Shown here in pieces: positions 25,401-34,584 of a stretch of 35,460 bases of DNA. Each line of letters begins with the position of its first letter. Positions within the stretch are counted from its first letter, which is position 1. Made by a program: the position numbers and the translations under genes. The notes beneath the pieces were generated by a model. That model saw nothing but the letters and a program-made list of their open reading frames with translations, was not told where the DNA came from and ran no database searches. The DNA lies in contig RECM01000133.1 of NCBI GenBank assembly GCA_007694035.1, forward strand, positions 1-35,460, written 5' to 3'. This stretch comes from Balneolaceae bacterium (GTDB lineage: Bacteria > Bacteroidota > Rhodothermia > Balneolales > Cyclonatronaceae).

Positions 25401-28400
25401 GAGCTTCGGACTGATGGCCGGTTTCGAAGACGGGCTGGACTCACCCCGGTTCCGGGCTGTTCCGGAGGGATTCGATCCGGGGCAGGAACAGGGGCTGCAT
25501 TTCGAGCTCGGGGGACGCATTACCGCCGACACCGACGGCCTGAGGGCCGAGGGCACCGCATCCGCTTCACTCAGCGTTCAGGAGCTTACCTACAGCAACG
25601 CCGAGGTGCAATTTTCTGACAATTTCTCCATGAGCCTCATCCCCTTTGCCGTTAATTCCGGCTATGCCACCCTGCTGTGGGATGAGGTTGCAGTAGCTTT
25701 TCTGGATGCCTCCGGACTGAACCCCGTCATTTCGGGCCTGGCCGAAAACTTCCTGCCCGACCGCCTGCCCCTCCCATCACTTGATGCTGCCTGGCTGCAG
25801 CTGCGCGACAGTGAGGGAACCCTGCTGGTCGATATCCAGCAATTGCCTGAAAACCGGCTGCGATTGCTCACCCGGCCGGGCCAGCCGCTCGATCTCTACC
25901 TGCCCTTTCTGAATGCCGCCAATCCGCCGGTTGCCGCAGGTGTTAATCTGGAGGATGTAATTGTATCGACCAATCCGGGCCATTTCAGAGTGCTTTCCGG
26001 AATGGTATCGGTGGATGTGCCCCTGAACAACCCGGCTTTCGACCTGGAACAGTACGGGCTGCCCTTCATCCCCCGCAGCATCAACTACGGTTTTGTTGAG
26101 GCCGTGCAAGACCACGCCCTGCAGATTTACGGGGATGTGAAGTTGTTCGGAAGGCAGCTTACGGAACAGGGCGAAGCAGTGCTCAGGGTATTGACCGACG
26201 CAGGCATCATCGGTGAGTTCGATTTCGACAATCTTGATGTGTCCGTACCGTTTGTCGAACAACTCGATAAAATACTGCTCGAGATCGACCGGTTCAGCGG
26301 TGCGATCCAGCTGCCCAACGTGACGCAGACGCCGTCTTATCAGTTCAATATCGGGGGGCATTTCCGGATCAACGCGGCAAGCCCTGCAGCGGCCCTGGCC
26401 GAGATCGGCCTGAGCATGACTCCGGGCGGCATTTCCCTCGAATCGTTCCATCCTGTTGAACTGGGCGAACCGTTTCCGATCGTACTCGGTGGCTTCGACC
26501 TGAAAATCGATGCCATCACCTCCATCCCCGTGCTTCACTATGCCCCTGAGAGTGGCTGGGACTTTGCCGTCGACCTCGATGCCCATGCCGGGTTTGAGCT
26601 GCGCTCCGGCGACCGGTTCGAGCTTCCGTTGCAGGGCCTGATGCTCTCGAAAGATGCATTCTCGATACCCGCCCAGAATTTCAATACCGCATCGACGGGG
26701 CTGAGGCTTCCGGAGATCGATCTCGACGGCGTACTCATCCGGCCCCTTGCCATACGTTCAACCGCCGACATCAGCTTCAACTGGGTGGCGGGCGAGGTGC
26801 CCACGTTCAGTCCGGTGTTCGATTTCGAGCTGCAGCTGCCGGCCCTCGATGCCAGCGGCATCATCCCGCCCGAGGGTCTGTCGCTGGTGGATGTGACCTT
26901 TGCCGACGGTTACCTGAGCGGCGAGCTGCTCCCCTTCTCGCCACTTGGCGGAGCGCCCCTGAGCCTGGGCACCGAATCGTTAACGGCCGTCATACTCAGG
27001 GTCGAAGATATCTCCGGTATCCTCACCCCTCCCACCATCCCCGGCGATCCACAGATGATAGATATAATGATGTCGGGCACCATCGACGATTTTCCGATTT
27101 TCACCGGGGGCGATGCAGCCTGCCAGGTTCAGGGCAGCTGGAATTTCCGGATCGCTCAGGGTCACGGATTCGAGGGCCTTGTCGAAGATCTGTCGCCCTG
27201 TGGCAGCATCAGCCTGGGCCCGCTCGATCTGGGTTACCCGACCGCGTCGCTGGAATTGCAGTACACCGATGATGTGCAGAAAGCGCTGCTGAGCGGCGTG
27301 GCGCAGGTAAGCCTCGAGCACCCGAACCCGGGCAACCCGCCGGTACAGGCATCAGGTTCACTTACGGTCGACCTGATGACCGGCCGTGTGGATGATGGTG
27401 AAATTGCCATCAACCAGCCGTTCCGGCTCGAACTGCCCGCAACCGGCGGCAACCCGCTGCTGCCGTTTACAGTGAACAGCGCAATTCTGAACCGCGACGG
27501 GCTGCGGATGAATGCCGACGGGGAGCTGAGGGCCGGTGGCTCAACGCACACCGTCGCATTTAATAATTTGCTGCTGAGCCTGCCCGACTTTTCGATTGCG
27601 GGCGGCAGTGCCGTAGTACAGGGCGGCTTCGGCCTCGAGCTGGGGCTGAGTCCCCTCGACCTTGCCCTGATCGATTACAATGCCCCATTGCCCGACCGGA
27701 GTGCCCTGCGGTTTACCACTTCGGCAAGTGTGGTTCTGGATGCCAGCGGCCTGAACTATTCCGGTACAGGCAACGCACAGCTCGTGTTCAACGACGAAAC
27801 CTTCGGCGTGCTGAGGGTGGAGTTTCATGACGATTTCGCCATGAGCATTTATCAGCCGCGGGTGAGCCGTGGCCGGGCCGAATTTTACCTCGACCTCGAC
27901 GGGCCCGCAGCCGAGCCCATAGCCATACTCGATGTGACCGGCCTGAGCGTGGGTGGCGGCCTGATTGCCATGCTTCCCGACCGGATCGGTCTGCCCTCCG
28001 AAGATATCGCCTATGTGCAGATCAAGGACGCGGCCGGGGAGCCGCTGGTCAGTTTTACCGATAACGGCAGTGGCGGCTACACGGTTACATCCGGCGACCA
28101 GTTTTTACCGGTGGTTTTCCCGGCACTGCAATACAATGCCGCCCAGGCCCCTGAGGCCGGCATCCGTTTTACCCTGAACACCGACGGCACATTCAACCCC
28201 AACGGCGGCACGATCGAGATTTCGGGCAGTATGGACCTACAGCCGGTGCTGGGCATCCCCCTGTCGGTCGACAGTCTGGGGCTTGATTCGCAGAACGGGC
28301 TCACGGTGCGCCTGGCGGCCGACCTTCCGCCTGCCTTTGGCAATCAGCCGGTGAGGGCGCAGGCTACGGTAAACAGCAGCGGGTTTGTACAGGCTGTAGT

Positions 28401-31400
28401 TGAGGCCGGCACCTATGTGGACCAGTACAGCCCGGGCACAAACCTGATGTTCGAAAGCACTGTCGATGGATCACTGGGTGCATCCACCGAGGCCGTTCAT
28501 GTGGGGATTTACGGTGCCCGCATCATGATTGGGGCTGTTAACGAGATGATGGTCTCCGGCACCTTCAAAACCAGTTTTTTCGAGCATGAGAACCAGCTAC
28601 TTCCCCTCTTCTTCAAGGCCGGATACTCGGGTGGCCAGTGGCAGGCCGAGGCCGGGAACCCGCTGAACGCCGCCATACAAGTGGGTTTCGCCTCCATCTT
28701 GCTCGACGAGGAGGCACCGGTCGGGGTCAGCATCGCTTCCGACCGGCTCATCCTCTCCCTGAATGGCCGCGTCAATTTCAGCGAGGCGTTGGGTGAGGAC
28801 CTCGAATTCAGTTTTGAAAACCTTGAGGTGGGTGTCGAGAACCTGCAATCCGATCCCCGGCCCGTATTCCGCCTGGGTCAGGCCACCGCCCACCTTGGCA
28901 GTCAGACCTTCGATTTCTTCAACGGCACCCTCACCGGGACCATGAACGAGCCGTCGATTACCATATCCGGGCGCAGTATTTCTGCCGCCTCGTCGTCGGG
29001 GCAGCTAACCTTCATGGACCGAACGTTCGGGTATCAAAATATCGATGTTAGCAGCACCGGGAATTTCACCATCGGGTCGATCAGCAGCGGCAATGTGCAG
29101 ATCATCGGTGAGTACCTGGTACTTCAAAGCCTGGGCATGAGCGTCGAATCGGGCAGCGGGCTCGAACTGGATGCGACCTTCGGCTTTTTCGTGCCCGATC
29201 CGGTCGACCAGGAGGGGCAGGTCATCGTAAAGGTATCGCGCGAGGCCAATAACAGCATCAAGGTGGAAAGCGGATCGCCAAATATTGAACTGAATCAGAA
29301 GATAGCCATGGGCAGTCTTTTTGAATTCAAGCTAACCGGGTTCGATCTGGATCTGAATGTGCAGGATCTGAATCAGACTGCCCTGTATGCCAGCGGAGTG
29401 GTGTTGTATAACAACCAGGAACGCATATGGTTCGGTGAAGCCGGGAATCTTCGGGATAAACCTGGTATCGGCATCAAGCTCGATAATCCGAACCTTGTTT
29501 CGTACAATGCCACTGGCAAAGGGGAATTCAAAGTAGAAACGGGCCTTTTGAACGTTTATGTGAATGGCAATGCAGTTGCATCCGACAGTGAACAGTTCAG
29601 ACTGGTTCTTGGAGGTTCTGCTGAGCTGGACCTTCCCGGCGTGAGTGGCGATGTCGGGTATGAAGGCATGGTGGTGACCCGTGAAGGGATTGTCGAAAAA
29701 GGAAATTTCACCGGAGCAGCTGAATTTACGTTCATCGGTATCATGAAGCTGACAGTAGGAACTTTCCTGCACCGGGTAGAGGAGCAGCCTTTTACAATAC
29801 AGGTGGCCCCATTCATTGAAAAACCGACAGTCGATCAACCCGGTACCGTTGATCTTGATGTGGTTGAACTGCTCTGTTTTGGACCTTGCCCCGCTGTTCC
29901 TGGTACCGTATCGGATGTGGCACTGCGTATCTCCTTTGACGGTTCAGGCGAGGGCGATAACGGCAGTTTCTCAGCATTTGTAGATCGGATCATGTACTAT
30001 CGCACAGCCAACAACGACATCTCCCTATACATCGACAATGCCGGAATTTCTCTCAGCAGCATCGCCAGGATCAATGCTTCATTACACTACGAACAGAGCG
30101 GAGGCGACTTCCTGTTCCGGGCAGCCGGCTCGGCTCGGATTGCCGGAATAACTGCCATGATGGCGGGAAAATTCGCCAACGTTGGAGATGAGCTCAGTTT
30201 CGGGATTTTTGTTGCTGTAGGTGGAAGTACCGGAATACCCATTGCACCCGGTATTAACTTGACAGCGGTTGGCGGCGGTTTTTTCTACCGGCCTGTCAGT
30301 GAAGACATTGCATTCGTACAGGGTGCACTTAGTGACTTCGGTTACAAAAGGGTGAAAAAAGATCCTATCGAACTCGGTAATAATGTTAAGTTTGCGGCAA
30401 TGCTCTATGCAGAAGTTGGTATTGGTGCAGGTACCAAACACATACTATCGGGAAAGACGTTTATTATGGTAGCATCAGGGCTATTCTATATGGACGTTAG
30501 AGGTCATGTTTTGGGAATGGATGGAACCGGAACAATTGGTACAAAACTGGAGGGTTCCATGTTTGTGGAATTTAGAACAGATCCGTTTCTGCTAATCGCA
30601 GGTATTGGAATTGAAGTTAGAGTCAGAAGCGATGGCCGAATTGTTAAGGGAGATGCCGACATTACCTTTGCATTGGCCCGTGAGGGTGGAGAGCAAGGCT
30701 CAATGATATTTGCCTTGATGGGAAAGCTCGACATTAGCCTGGTATCATCTTTTAATGCTACTGCTGATATATTGGCCAGTAATGACGGATTTTACATCGA
30801 TGCTTCTTTGGGCCTGGACCTGCTGGACGGTATTCCTCTCGTCTCTGTGAGCGGTACCATTAAAGCTGCAGTCTGGTACATTCCCGGCCATGACAAAATG
30901 CCTTTCGGGGCCTACGGTACAGCTGAGATAAGTTTGACCCTGGTTATAACAGTTTCGGCCCAGGCTGCTGCTGCCTTCGTGAGGCGCGATACCGGTTTTG
31001 AGCTGTTTATTTCGGCAAAAGGCTGTATTGGAGCGTGGAAGTTTGAAAAATGTGCAGCCGCATGGTTCCTTATTTCACCCTCCGGTATTGATTGGGGCAG
31101 AGGTGCCGGCGCACATGGCGATATTTTGGCACAGGCAGAAGCGCTGAAAAATCAATTCCGGCAAAGCATAATGGATACTATAGCAGAGTTGAATAAGCTC
31201 AAGGAAGCCCTTGAGGCACTACCCCAACCTGAACTGACCTCGTTCTCGCCCGAAGAGCTGGCAAAAGCAGGAATATACCTGTACAGCCTCCCAACTGGTG
31301 CAAGATCGAATTGGGTACAAAAAATGCGCTCCAATGAATCCAATCTCACAGGTGTGGGATACTCTGAACTCGATAATCTGCTGGGCAGCGTGACGTCATC

Positions 31401-34400
31401 CAACCGCCCCGGTATCGTACTGGATATGTCGTATCTGACCGGAGCTGTTGATCCCTATCAGAATGCCATTGAGCACATTGACGAGGTTGTTGAAAGGTTG
31501 CAATCCAGCATCCTGCTGGCCATTGAATTTGACACAGAGGCGGAGGAATTGCTGGATGATGTCATAGCAAGTTTTGATCAAACGCCTGTTCAAAATTTCA
31601 CAAAAGGATCAATAAATGGTGGAACGATCAACCCCGGCAGCTTTACAGTGAATGATGACATAGCCTCGGAACAGGCTGAAAGTATGGAATCGTACAGAGC
31701 TGATATTCAAAGGCTTGAACAACAGTTTATAGAGGCCATTAGTACAGTTGAACAGAACGTTACAACCATGGCATCGCTACTGGGCCGGGATGATCCTCCG
31801 GGTGAGGTCATAAATATTGGAAACCTTCAAAATCAGATGATGGAATCGAACGTACTGGGTCTTGGTGGAACAACCAGTCAGCAACTGCCAAAATCTGTGA
31901 ATGCCATCAGCCAGATCTTTACCCATGCTCTGGAAACAACAGACAGGCGGTTTGCCATTGAAGCCAACTCTGTGTACCGGAAAGTAGTCTGGGCCATGCT
32001 GGGTGCAAATGCATTTTCATCCCGACAGCAAAGTCTGACTGCCGAGGCCGACAACGTTACCAATAGATTCCAAACGGCCTTCGACAGCAGAGCATCTGAT
32101 GCAACAAGCCATCTCAATACCTACTTCGAACGTCGCAATATCATGCACAGGTTGTTGGATGGACTACCATCAATCTACAATCAGAATTACAACTTCAGCA
32201 ATGCACATGAAACGGTCAGTTCTGAACACGATAGTTTGATGACCTATTTCAATAATCCGCTCAGTGGCAACCTTAATGCTGAAAACAGAAATAAAGTCCA
32301 GCAAAATAATCGTGACTTTTGGTTCAATATGCACAGAACCGGTTTGCAAGGTTACGCGAGTCGTGTTCTTATAACCGATGGTGAGAACACAAGCACATTC
32401 GATGATTTGGTAAAAAGACATCATAATCGCCGGAAAGCCCTGATTGACGCCCATATGAACACCACTGGACTCATCGACCAATACTATACCATCAAGTCAT
32501 CGGTTATGTCCAATTTGTACCATCTCATCGACACCTATTTGACCATGGGTGAATTCGGGGGGCTCGATAGTGAAACGTATGAACAATATGATCAACGACG
32601 TACTGAAATTGCCTCTTTAATGCAGCCTCCTGTAATTGGCAGCATGAGTATATCCGGGTCATTTACAGCCGGCAGCTATTTAAACACCGGAACTATCAGT
32701 TGGGATATTACCTATCCCGGCCGGGTATCCGAGACTGCAATCATGGTGCGGGAAACCAACTCACCGTCCCCCCTTTTCTCCGAAATGACCAGCTATTTCT
32801 CGGTAGGTACCCGAAGCTCTTTTGCCCACAGCACTTATAAAAATCGTTTTATGGATCCATTAATGACCAACAACCCGCTTGGCGTTTCTGCGCACAACAC
32901 CAACAATGTAACAGTTTCGCTTCGCGTGCGGGGAGAGTCGGGAGTCACCGGGTTCACCTCATCCACATTCAGTCTTCAGACAGGTGTGGGCGGAACGCAG
33001 ACGGCTACCACAACTGAGTTGGTATCGGTATCGGATACACCTCCCGGCAGACCAACAATTATTTTGTGGGATTATTACCGATTTGTTCAGACATCGGACC
33101 GCGGTTCTTTGTACTGGACTTCAGATGAAAACAGTATCCGCTTCAAAGTAAGAACAAATCAATCTACGAGTGATATTCAGCGGGTAGAATATGCTGTAGG
33201 TACTACGCAGGGTGGTACAGATGTTATAGACTGGTCCCCCTTTATAGCACCACGTACGCGGATATCGTCATCGTTTCCCAGGTACGATTATACCGGCAGA
33301 ACAGGATTTCTCCAGCTTCAAGAAGAAACGCCATATTACATCAGTGTGCGTGTCTATAGTAGCAATGATCTGGTAAGTCCGGTAGCAAACAGCTTACCGG
33401 TATATTTGGACACTATTGAGCCCACAAAACCCGGGAATCTGAGAATTGGCATTCAAATGCCGACGTACTGGTTTTTTGCTATGGGAGAAACTCCGTTGTT
33501 GCACCCATTGATCAACGAAATTCCATTGAATCCGATAGATCCGGAGACGACCGACAGACAGACACCAAATCATACTCTGTCATGGAACGCTGCCACTGAT
33601 AACGTTTCTGGAATCTGGAAATACGAGTACGCAATTACACAATCGGCTGAGCCAAATGATCATGATTTCAAAGAAGATCAGTTTACATCCAGTCTGTTGA
33701 AAAGCTTTTCTGGTTCATCGGAGAAATATGCCCACATAGTGGACTATATCACACCGGTTTATCTGCATGTACGATCTGTAAACAATGCTGGTCTCAGGAG
33801 CGACATTTCCAGTATCGGTCCGTATAAGCCAGCTGATATGACCCGGCCCACTGTCCCGGAATTTCGAACTTATGTGAGCTCCGGTACGGGGTTTTTACTG
33901 CCCAACGATATCGTTTGTGGCTTCATCACAAGAGAAGCTACAGATCCCGAGACAGGAATAACAGGATATCAATTTTCTATTGGCACATCACCCGGCGCTG
34001 ATGACGTTCGTCCATGGCCCGGTGCCGGTGACATTGATGCCTTCAGCAATGAATTCAAAATGAATACCAATAACGTGCCCAATCACTTGTGCATAAATAA
34101 AAGTGAATTCCCCGAGGGTCAGAACCTGTATTTGAACACCCGTGCATTGAACGGCCAGAATATGGCCTCCCGGGTTGTTAGCAGCGGACCGTTCCTGCTT
34201 GATTCAACCCCTCCGGTTATCGGCAGTGTGAATTTTGGGGAAACCACCATCCTCGAAAGCGATGGTCGAATTACTATAAACAACACACAGGACCCGGAGT
34301 CCGGAATCGTCAAAATTGAGTACAGAATCATCAACAATTCGACCAATCAGGTGGTCATCCCCTGGACTACAAACTACAATGCCGGGCCAAACAAATATAC

Positions 34401-34548
34401 CTTTAACAGGAATATTTATGTAAATAACCCTGGAACTGGAGGATTTTCGCCGTCTATTCATCGTGCCGAGGTAAGGGTGACCAACGCAATGGGACTACAG
34501 AGTATCTCTGGTGCAAATTTCTTCCGACCGATATCAATTGGTTGGTAA
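22441..34548 (+). CDS. Giant secreted modular protein with TANFOR-like N-terminus and C-terminal Ig/Fn3 repeats
   Basis: The product has 4035 residues and I cannot assign a function. After a signal peptide (hydrophobic core about 33-48, cut near VRAQ), residues 52-196 resemble the TANFOR domain of large Bacteroidota surface proteins (VQVNVLGVPPVLTS, and LPEGNYMLNIEA before PPQLLTPP). An Ig/Fn3-like module spans about 197-315. Residues 315-2480 are beta-rich with two long homologous units of about 735 residues. A Gly-rich module follows (about 2476-2890). About 2890-3390 is predicted helical, partly coiled-coil. From 3395 to the end come Ig/Fn3-like modules beginning near 3395, 3533, 3660, 3801 and 3923. 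Paired cysteines suggest disulfides, consistent with an extracytoplasmic location. It has no CHU_C or typical type IX C-terminal signal. AGGA (22431-22434) precedes the ATG. Similar overall to surface adhesins. Confidence 0.8.
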   Translation: MGNFTAKICNRHESAPQSRNYRFGRSTRQVIRCLTAIFLIFVSGLSGVRAQTTVQVNVLGVPPVLTSPFVTELESNFRTGLYRVQLNVINVQGQPVDMVFRIQVVKDGRVLVEETSRPVTYEPGIHLLSPFFEQVRFERREQDIFADLDRQVRNQVLQSGALPEGNYMLNIEAQPTVTGQTFSGIPGVSNFLVRYPQPPQLLTPPDRSTVAVGVPMFTWTPVLAPAGSLMEYEILLVQMFDGQNPGDAILSNREHARETISNMTILPYTGEFLPLEKGNTYAWQVTATGSVPTDLGDAELPVKNEGRSEIYTFTYSDDLFGSGDLDQLLSINLIPGLAVMTDLEQLDITDSGTYYTLNGPATVRFNFTELDESITVRSAAQNLTILKSDLNNPVITGGRVDISIDRLNRLLLGESTMLSLSGMRYEFGLGITTSASIETQAFGLLDAAGQLDLTPGGLRGTLTATGQDLFRFEGDHLSLSVDQVSVTLPEQHFSASAGISVLGMPSPCRAWGLDLDDTVISSNFQCFQPFGESLGGDPARVDLQFTQMSGSFMADTDDGSLEYEIEMSGAVRLDYANTEPCGMRLAGSMGHDTAPEFDLFGSTCRIPSPELDLGFARIGVRSMDVDRFAYDPASGGWDFGFSIDPYIKIPVFDNWTHEPGESVTIDRQGVHLPAMSVPATMLPEYRHSGLRVKVTSLSSQAFTFPWYGWDGLGAGPWPVSFGANAWFVSATEMPACLRTMNFEITDGRIQNDRLRASAVVSSPDPDGIACPIGPGGQHTLKIGGIQADLMAEFQPEGPELSATLAMQSLIESGYPVSCAEQSGPGQQARAQFQDQTMELTGRGFSATFSNIHTGCDMRIGPFSASIGSSTLHIGSDRGVFSASLSADASLKLSETESVSGSFSYDLVSGEFTGLDFRLDQPFIWAVPPDDPVLSFRINEAVLNLDGFSVDGRQRLLLGTDEMGVTFDELVIDLNTSRITSGRILFDQSFGLMAGFEDGLDSPRFRAVPEGFDPGQEQGLHFELGGRITADTDGLRAEGTASASLSVQELTYSNAEVQFSDNFSMSLIPFAVNSGYATLLWDEVAVAFLDASGLNPVISGLAENFLPDRLPLPSLDAAWLQLRDSEGTLLVDIQQLPENRLRLLTRPGQPLDLYLPFLNAANPPVAAGVNLEDVIVSTNPGHFRVLSGMVSVDVPLNNPAFDLEQYGLPFIPRSINYGFVEAVQDHALQIYGDVKLFGRQLTEQGEAVLRVLTDAGIIGEFDFDNLDVSVPFVEQLDKILLEIDRFSGAIQLPNVTQTPSYQFNIGGHFRINAASPAAALAEIGLSMTPGGISLESFHPVELGEPFPIVLGGFDLKIDAITSIPVLHYAPESGWDFAVDLDAHAGFELRSGDRFELPLQGLMLSKDAFSIPAQNFNTASTGLRLPEIDLDGVLIRPLAIRSTADISFNWVAGEVPTFSPVFDFELQLPALDASGIIPPEGLSLVDVTFADGYLSGELLPFSPLGGAPLSLGTESLTAVILRVEDISGILTPPTIPGDPQMIDIMMSGTIDDFPIFTGGDAACQVQGSWNFRIAQGHGFEGLVEDLSPCGSISLGPLDLGYPTASLELQYTDDVQKALLSGVAQVSLEHPNPGNPPVQASGSLTVDLMTGRVDDGEIAINQPFRLELPATGGNPLLPFTVNSAILNRDGLRMNADGELRAGGSTHTVAFNNLLLSLPDFSIAGGSAVVQGGFGLELGLSPLDLALIDYNAPLPDRSALRFTTSASVVLDASGLNYSGTGNAQLVFNDETFGVLRVEFHDDFAMSIYQPRVSRGRAEFYLDLDGPAAEPIAILDVTGLSVGGGLIAMLPDRIGLPSEDIAYVQIKDAAGEPLVSFTDNGSGGYTVTSGDQFLPVVFPALQYNAAQAPEAGIRFTLNTDGTFNPNGGTIEISGSMDLQPVLGIPLSVDSLGLDSQNGLTVRLAADLPPAFGNQPVRAQATVNSSGFVQAVVEAGTYVDQYSPGTNLMFESTVDGSLGASTEAVHVGIYGARIMIGAVNEMMVSGTFKTSFFEHENQLLPLFFKAGYSGGQWQAEAGNPLNAAIQVGFASILLDEEAPVGVSIASDRLILSLNGRVNFSEALGEDLEFSFENLEVGVENLQSDPRPVFRLGQATAHLGSQTFDFFNGTLTGTMNEPSITISGRSISAASSSGQLTFMDRTFGYQNIDVSSTGNFTIGSISSGNVQIIGEYLVLQSLGMSVESGSGLELDATFGFFVPDPVDQEGQVIVKVSREANNSIKVESGSPNIELNQKIAMGSLFEFKLTGFDLDLNVQDLNQTALYASGVVLYNNQERIWFGEAGNLRDKPGIGIKLDNPNLVSYNATGKGEFKVETGLLNVYVNGNAVASDSEQFRLVLGGSAELDLPGVSGDVGYEGMVVTREGIVEKGNFTGAAEFTFIGIMKLTVGTFLHRVEEQPFTIQVAPFIEKPTVDQPGTVDLDVVELLCFGPCPAVPGTVSDVALRISFDGSGEGDNGSFSAFVDRIMYYRTANNDISLYIDNAGISLSSIARINASLHYEQSGGDFLFRAAGSARIAGITAMMAGKFANVGDELSFGIFVAVGGSTGIPIAPGINLTAVGGGFFYRPVSEDIAFVQGALSDFGYKRVKKDPIELGNNVKFAAMLYAEVGIGAGTKHILSGKTFIMVASGLFYMDVRGHVLGMDGTGTIGTKLEGSMFVEFRTDPFLLIAGIGIEVRVRSDGRIVKGDADITFALAREGGEQGSMIFALMGKLDISLVSSFNATADILASNDGFYIDASLGLDLLDGIPLVSVSGTIKAAVWYIPGHDKMPFGAYGTAEISLTLVITVSAQAAAAFVRRDTGFELFISAKGCIGAWKFEKCAAAWFLISPSGIDWGRGAGAHGDILAQAEALKNQFRQSIMDTIAELNKLKEALEALPQPELTSFSPEELAKAGIYLYSLPTGARSNWVQKMRSNESNLTGVGYSELDNLLGSVTSSNRPGIVLDMSYLTGAVDPYQNAIEHIDEVVERLQSSILLAIEFDTEAEELLDDVIASFDQTPVQNFTKGSINGGTINPGSFTVNDDIASEQAESMESYRADIQRLEQQFIEAISTVEQNVTTMASLLGRDDPPGEVINIGNLQNQMMESNVLGLGGTTSQQLPKSVNAISQIFTHALETTDRRFAIEANSVYRKVVWAMLGANAFSSRQQSLTAEADNVTNRFQTAFDSRASDATSHLNTYFERRNIMHRLLDGLPSIYNQNYNFSNAHETVSSEHDSLMTYFNNPLSGNLNAENRNKVQQNNRDFWFNMHRTGLQGYASRVLITDGENTSTFDDLVKRHHNRRKALIDAHMNTTGLIDQYYTIKSSVMSNLYHLIDTYLTMGEFGGLDSETYEQYDQRRTEIASLMQPPVIGSMSISGSFTAGSYLNTGTISWDITYPGRVSETAIMVRETNSPSPLFSEMTSYFSVGTRSSFAHSTYKNRFMDPLMTNNPLGVSAHNTNNVTVSLRVRGESGVTGFTSSTFSLQTGVGGTQTATTTELVSVSDTPPGRPTIILWDYYRFVQTSDRGSLYWTSDENSIRFKVRTNQSTSDIQRVEYAVGTTQGGTDVIDWSPFIAPRTRISSSFPRYDYTGRTGFLQLQEETPYYISVRVYSSNDLVSPVANSLPVYLDTIEPTKPGNLRIGIQMPTYWFFAMGETPLLHPLINEIPLNPIDPETTDRQTPNHTLSWNAATDNVSGIWKYEYAITQSAEPNDHDFKEDQFTSSLLKSFSGSSEKYAHIVDYITPVYLHVRSVNNAGLRSDISSIGPYKPADMTRPTVPEFRTYVSSGTGFLLPNDIVCGFITREATDPETGITGYQFSIGTSPGADDVRPWPGAGDIDAFSNEFKMNTNNVPNHLCINKSEFPEGQNLYLNTRALNGQNMASRVVSSGPFLLDSTPPVIGSVNFGETTILESDGRITINNTQDPESGIVKIEYRIINNSTNQVVIPWTTNYNAGPNKYTFNRNIYVNNPGTGGFSPSIHRAEVRVTNAMGLQSISGANFFRPISIGW
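24331..26080 (+). repeat. Internal protein repeat unit 1 of the giant protein
   Basis: Translated, this part (about residues 631-1213) aligns with residues 1367-1950. Anchors in order are SGGWDF (W637), GCDMRIG (C855), LPDR with P1106, and SG followed by MVSVDV (G1187). The unit probably continues to about residue 1366, but its last part is harder to align by eye. Confidence 0.7.
26539..28290 (+). repeat. Internal protein repeat unit 2 of the giant protein
   Basis: The corresponding anchors are ESGWDF (W1373), PCGSISLG (C1587), LPDR with P1846, and SG followed by SMDLQP (G1929). Offsets from unit 1 are 736, 732, 740 and 742 residues, so the register is kept over nearly 600 residues. The DNA has diverged, so the duplication is old. 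Confidence 0.7.
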
Positions 34549-34584
34549 TCCCATATTTATTCCAACTTTATTTACCGATGCGTC

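Noticed and set aside
25777-26586. Minus-strand open frame (269 codons) within the giant gene
   Set aside because: Opposite a continuous coding frame, with no signal peptide, motif or ribosome site.
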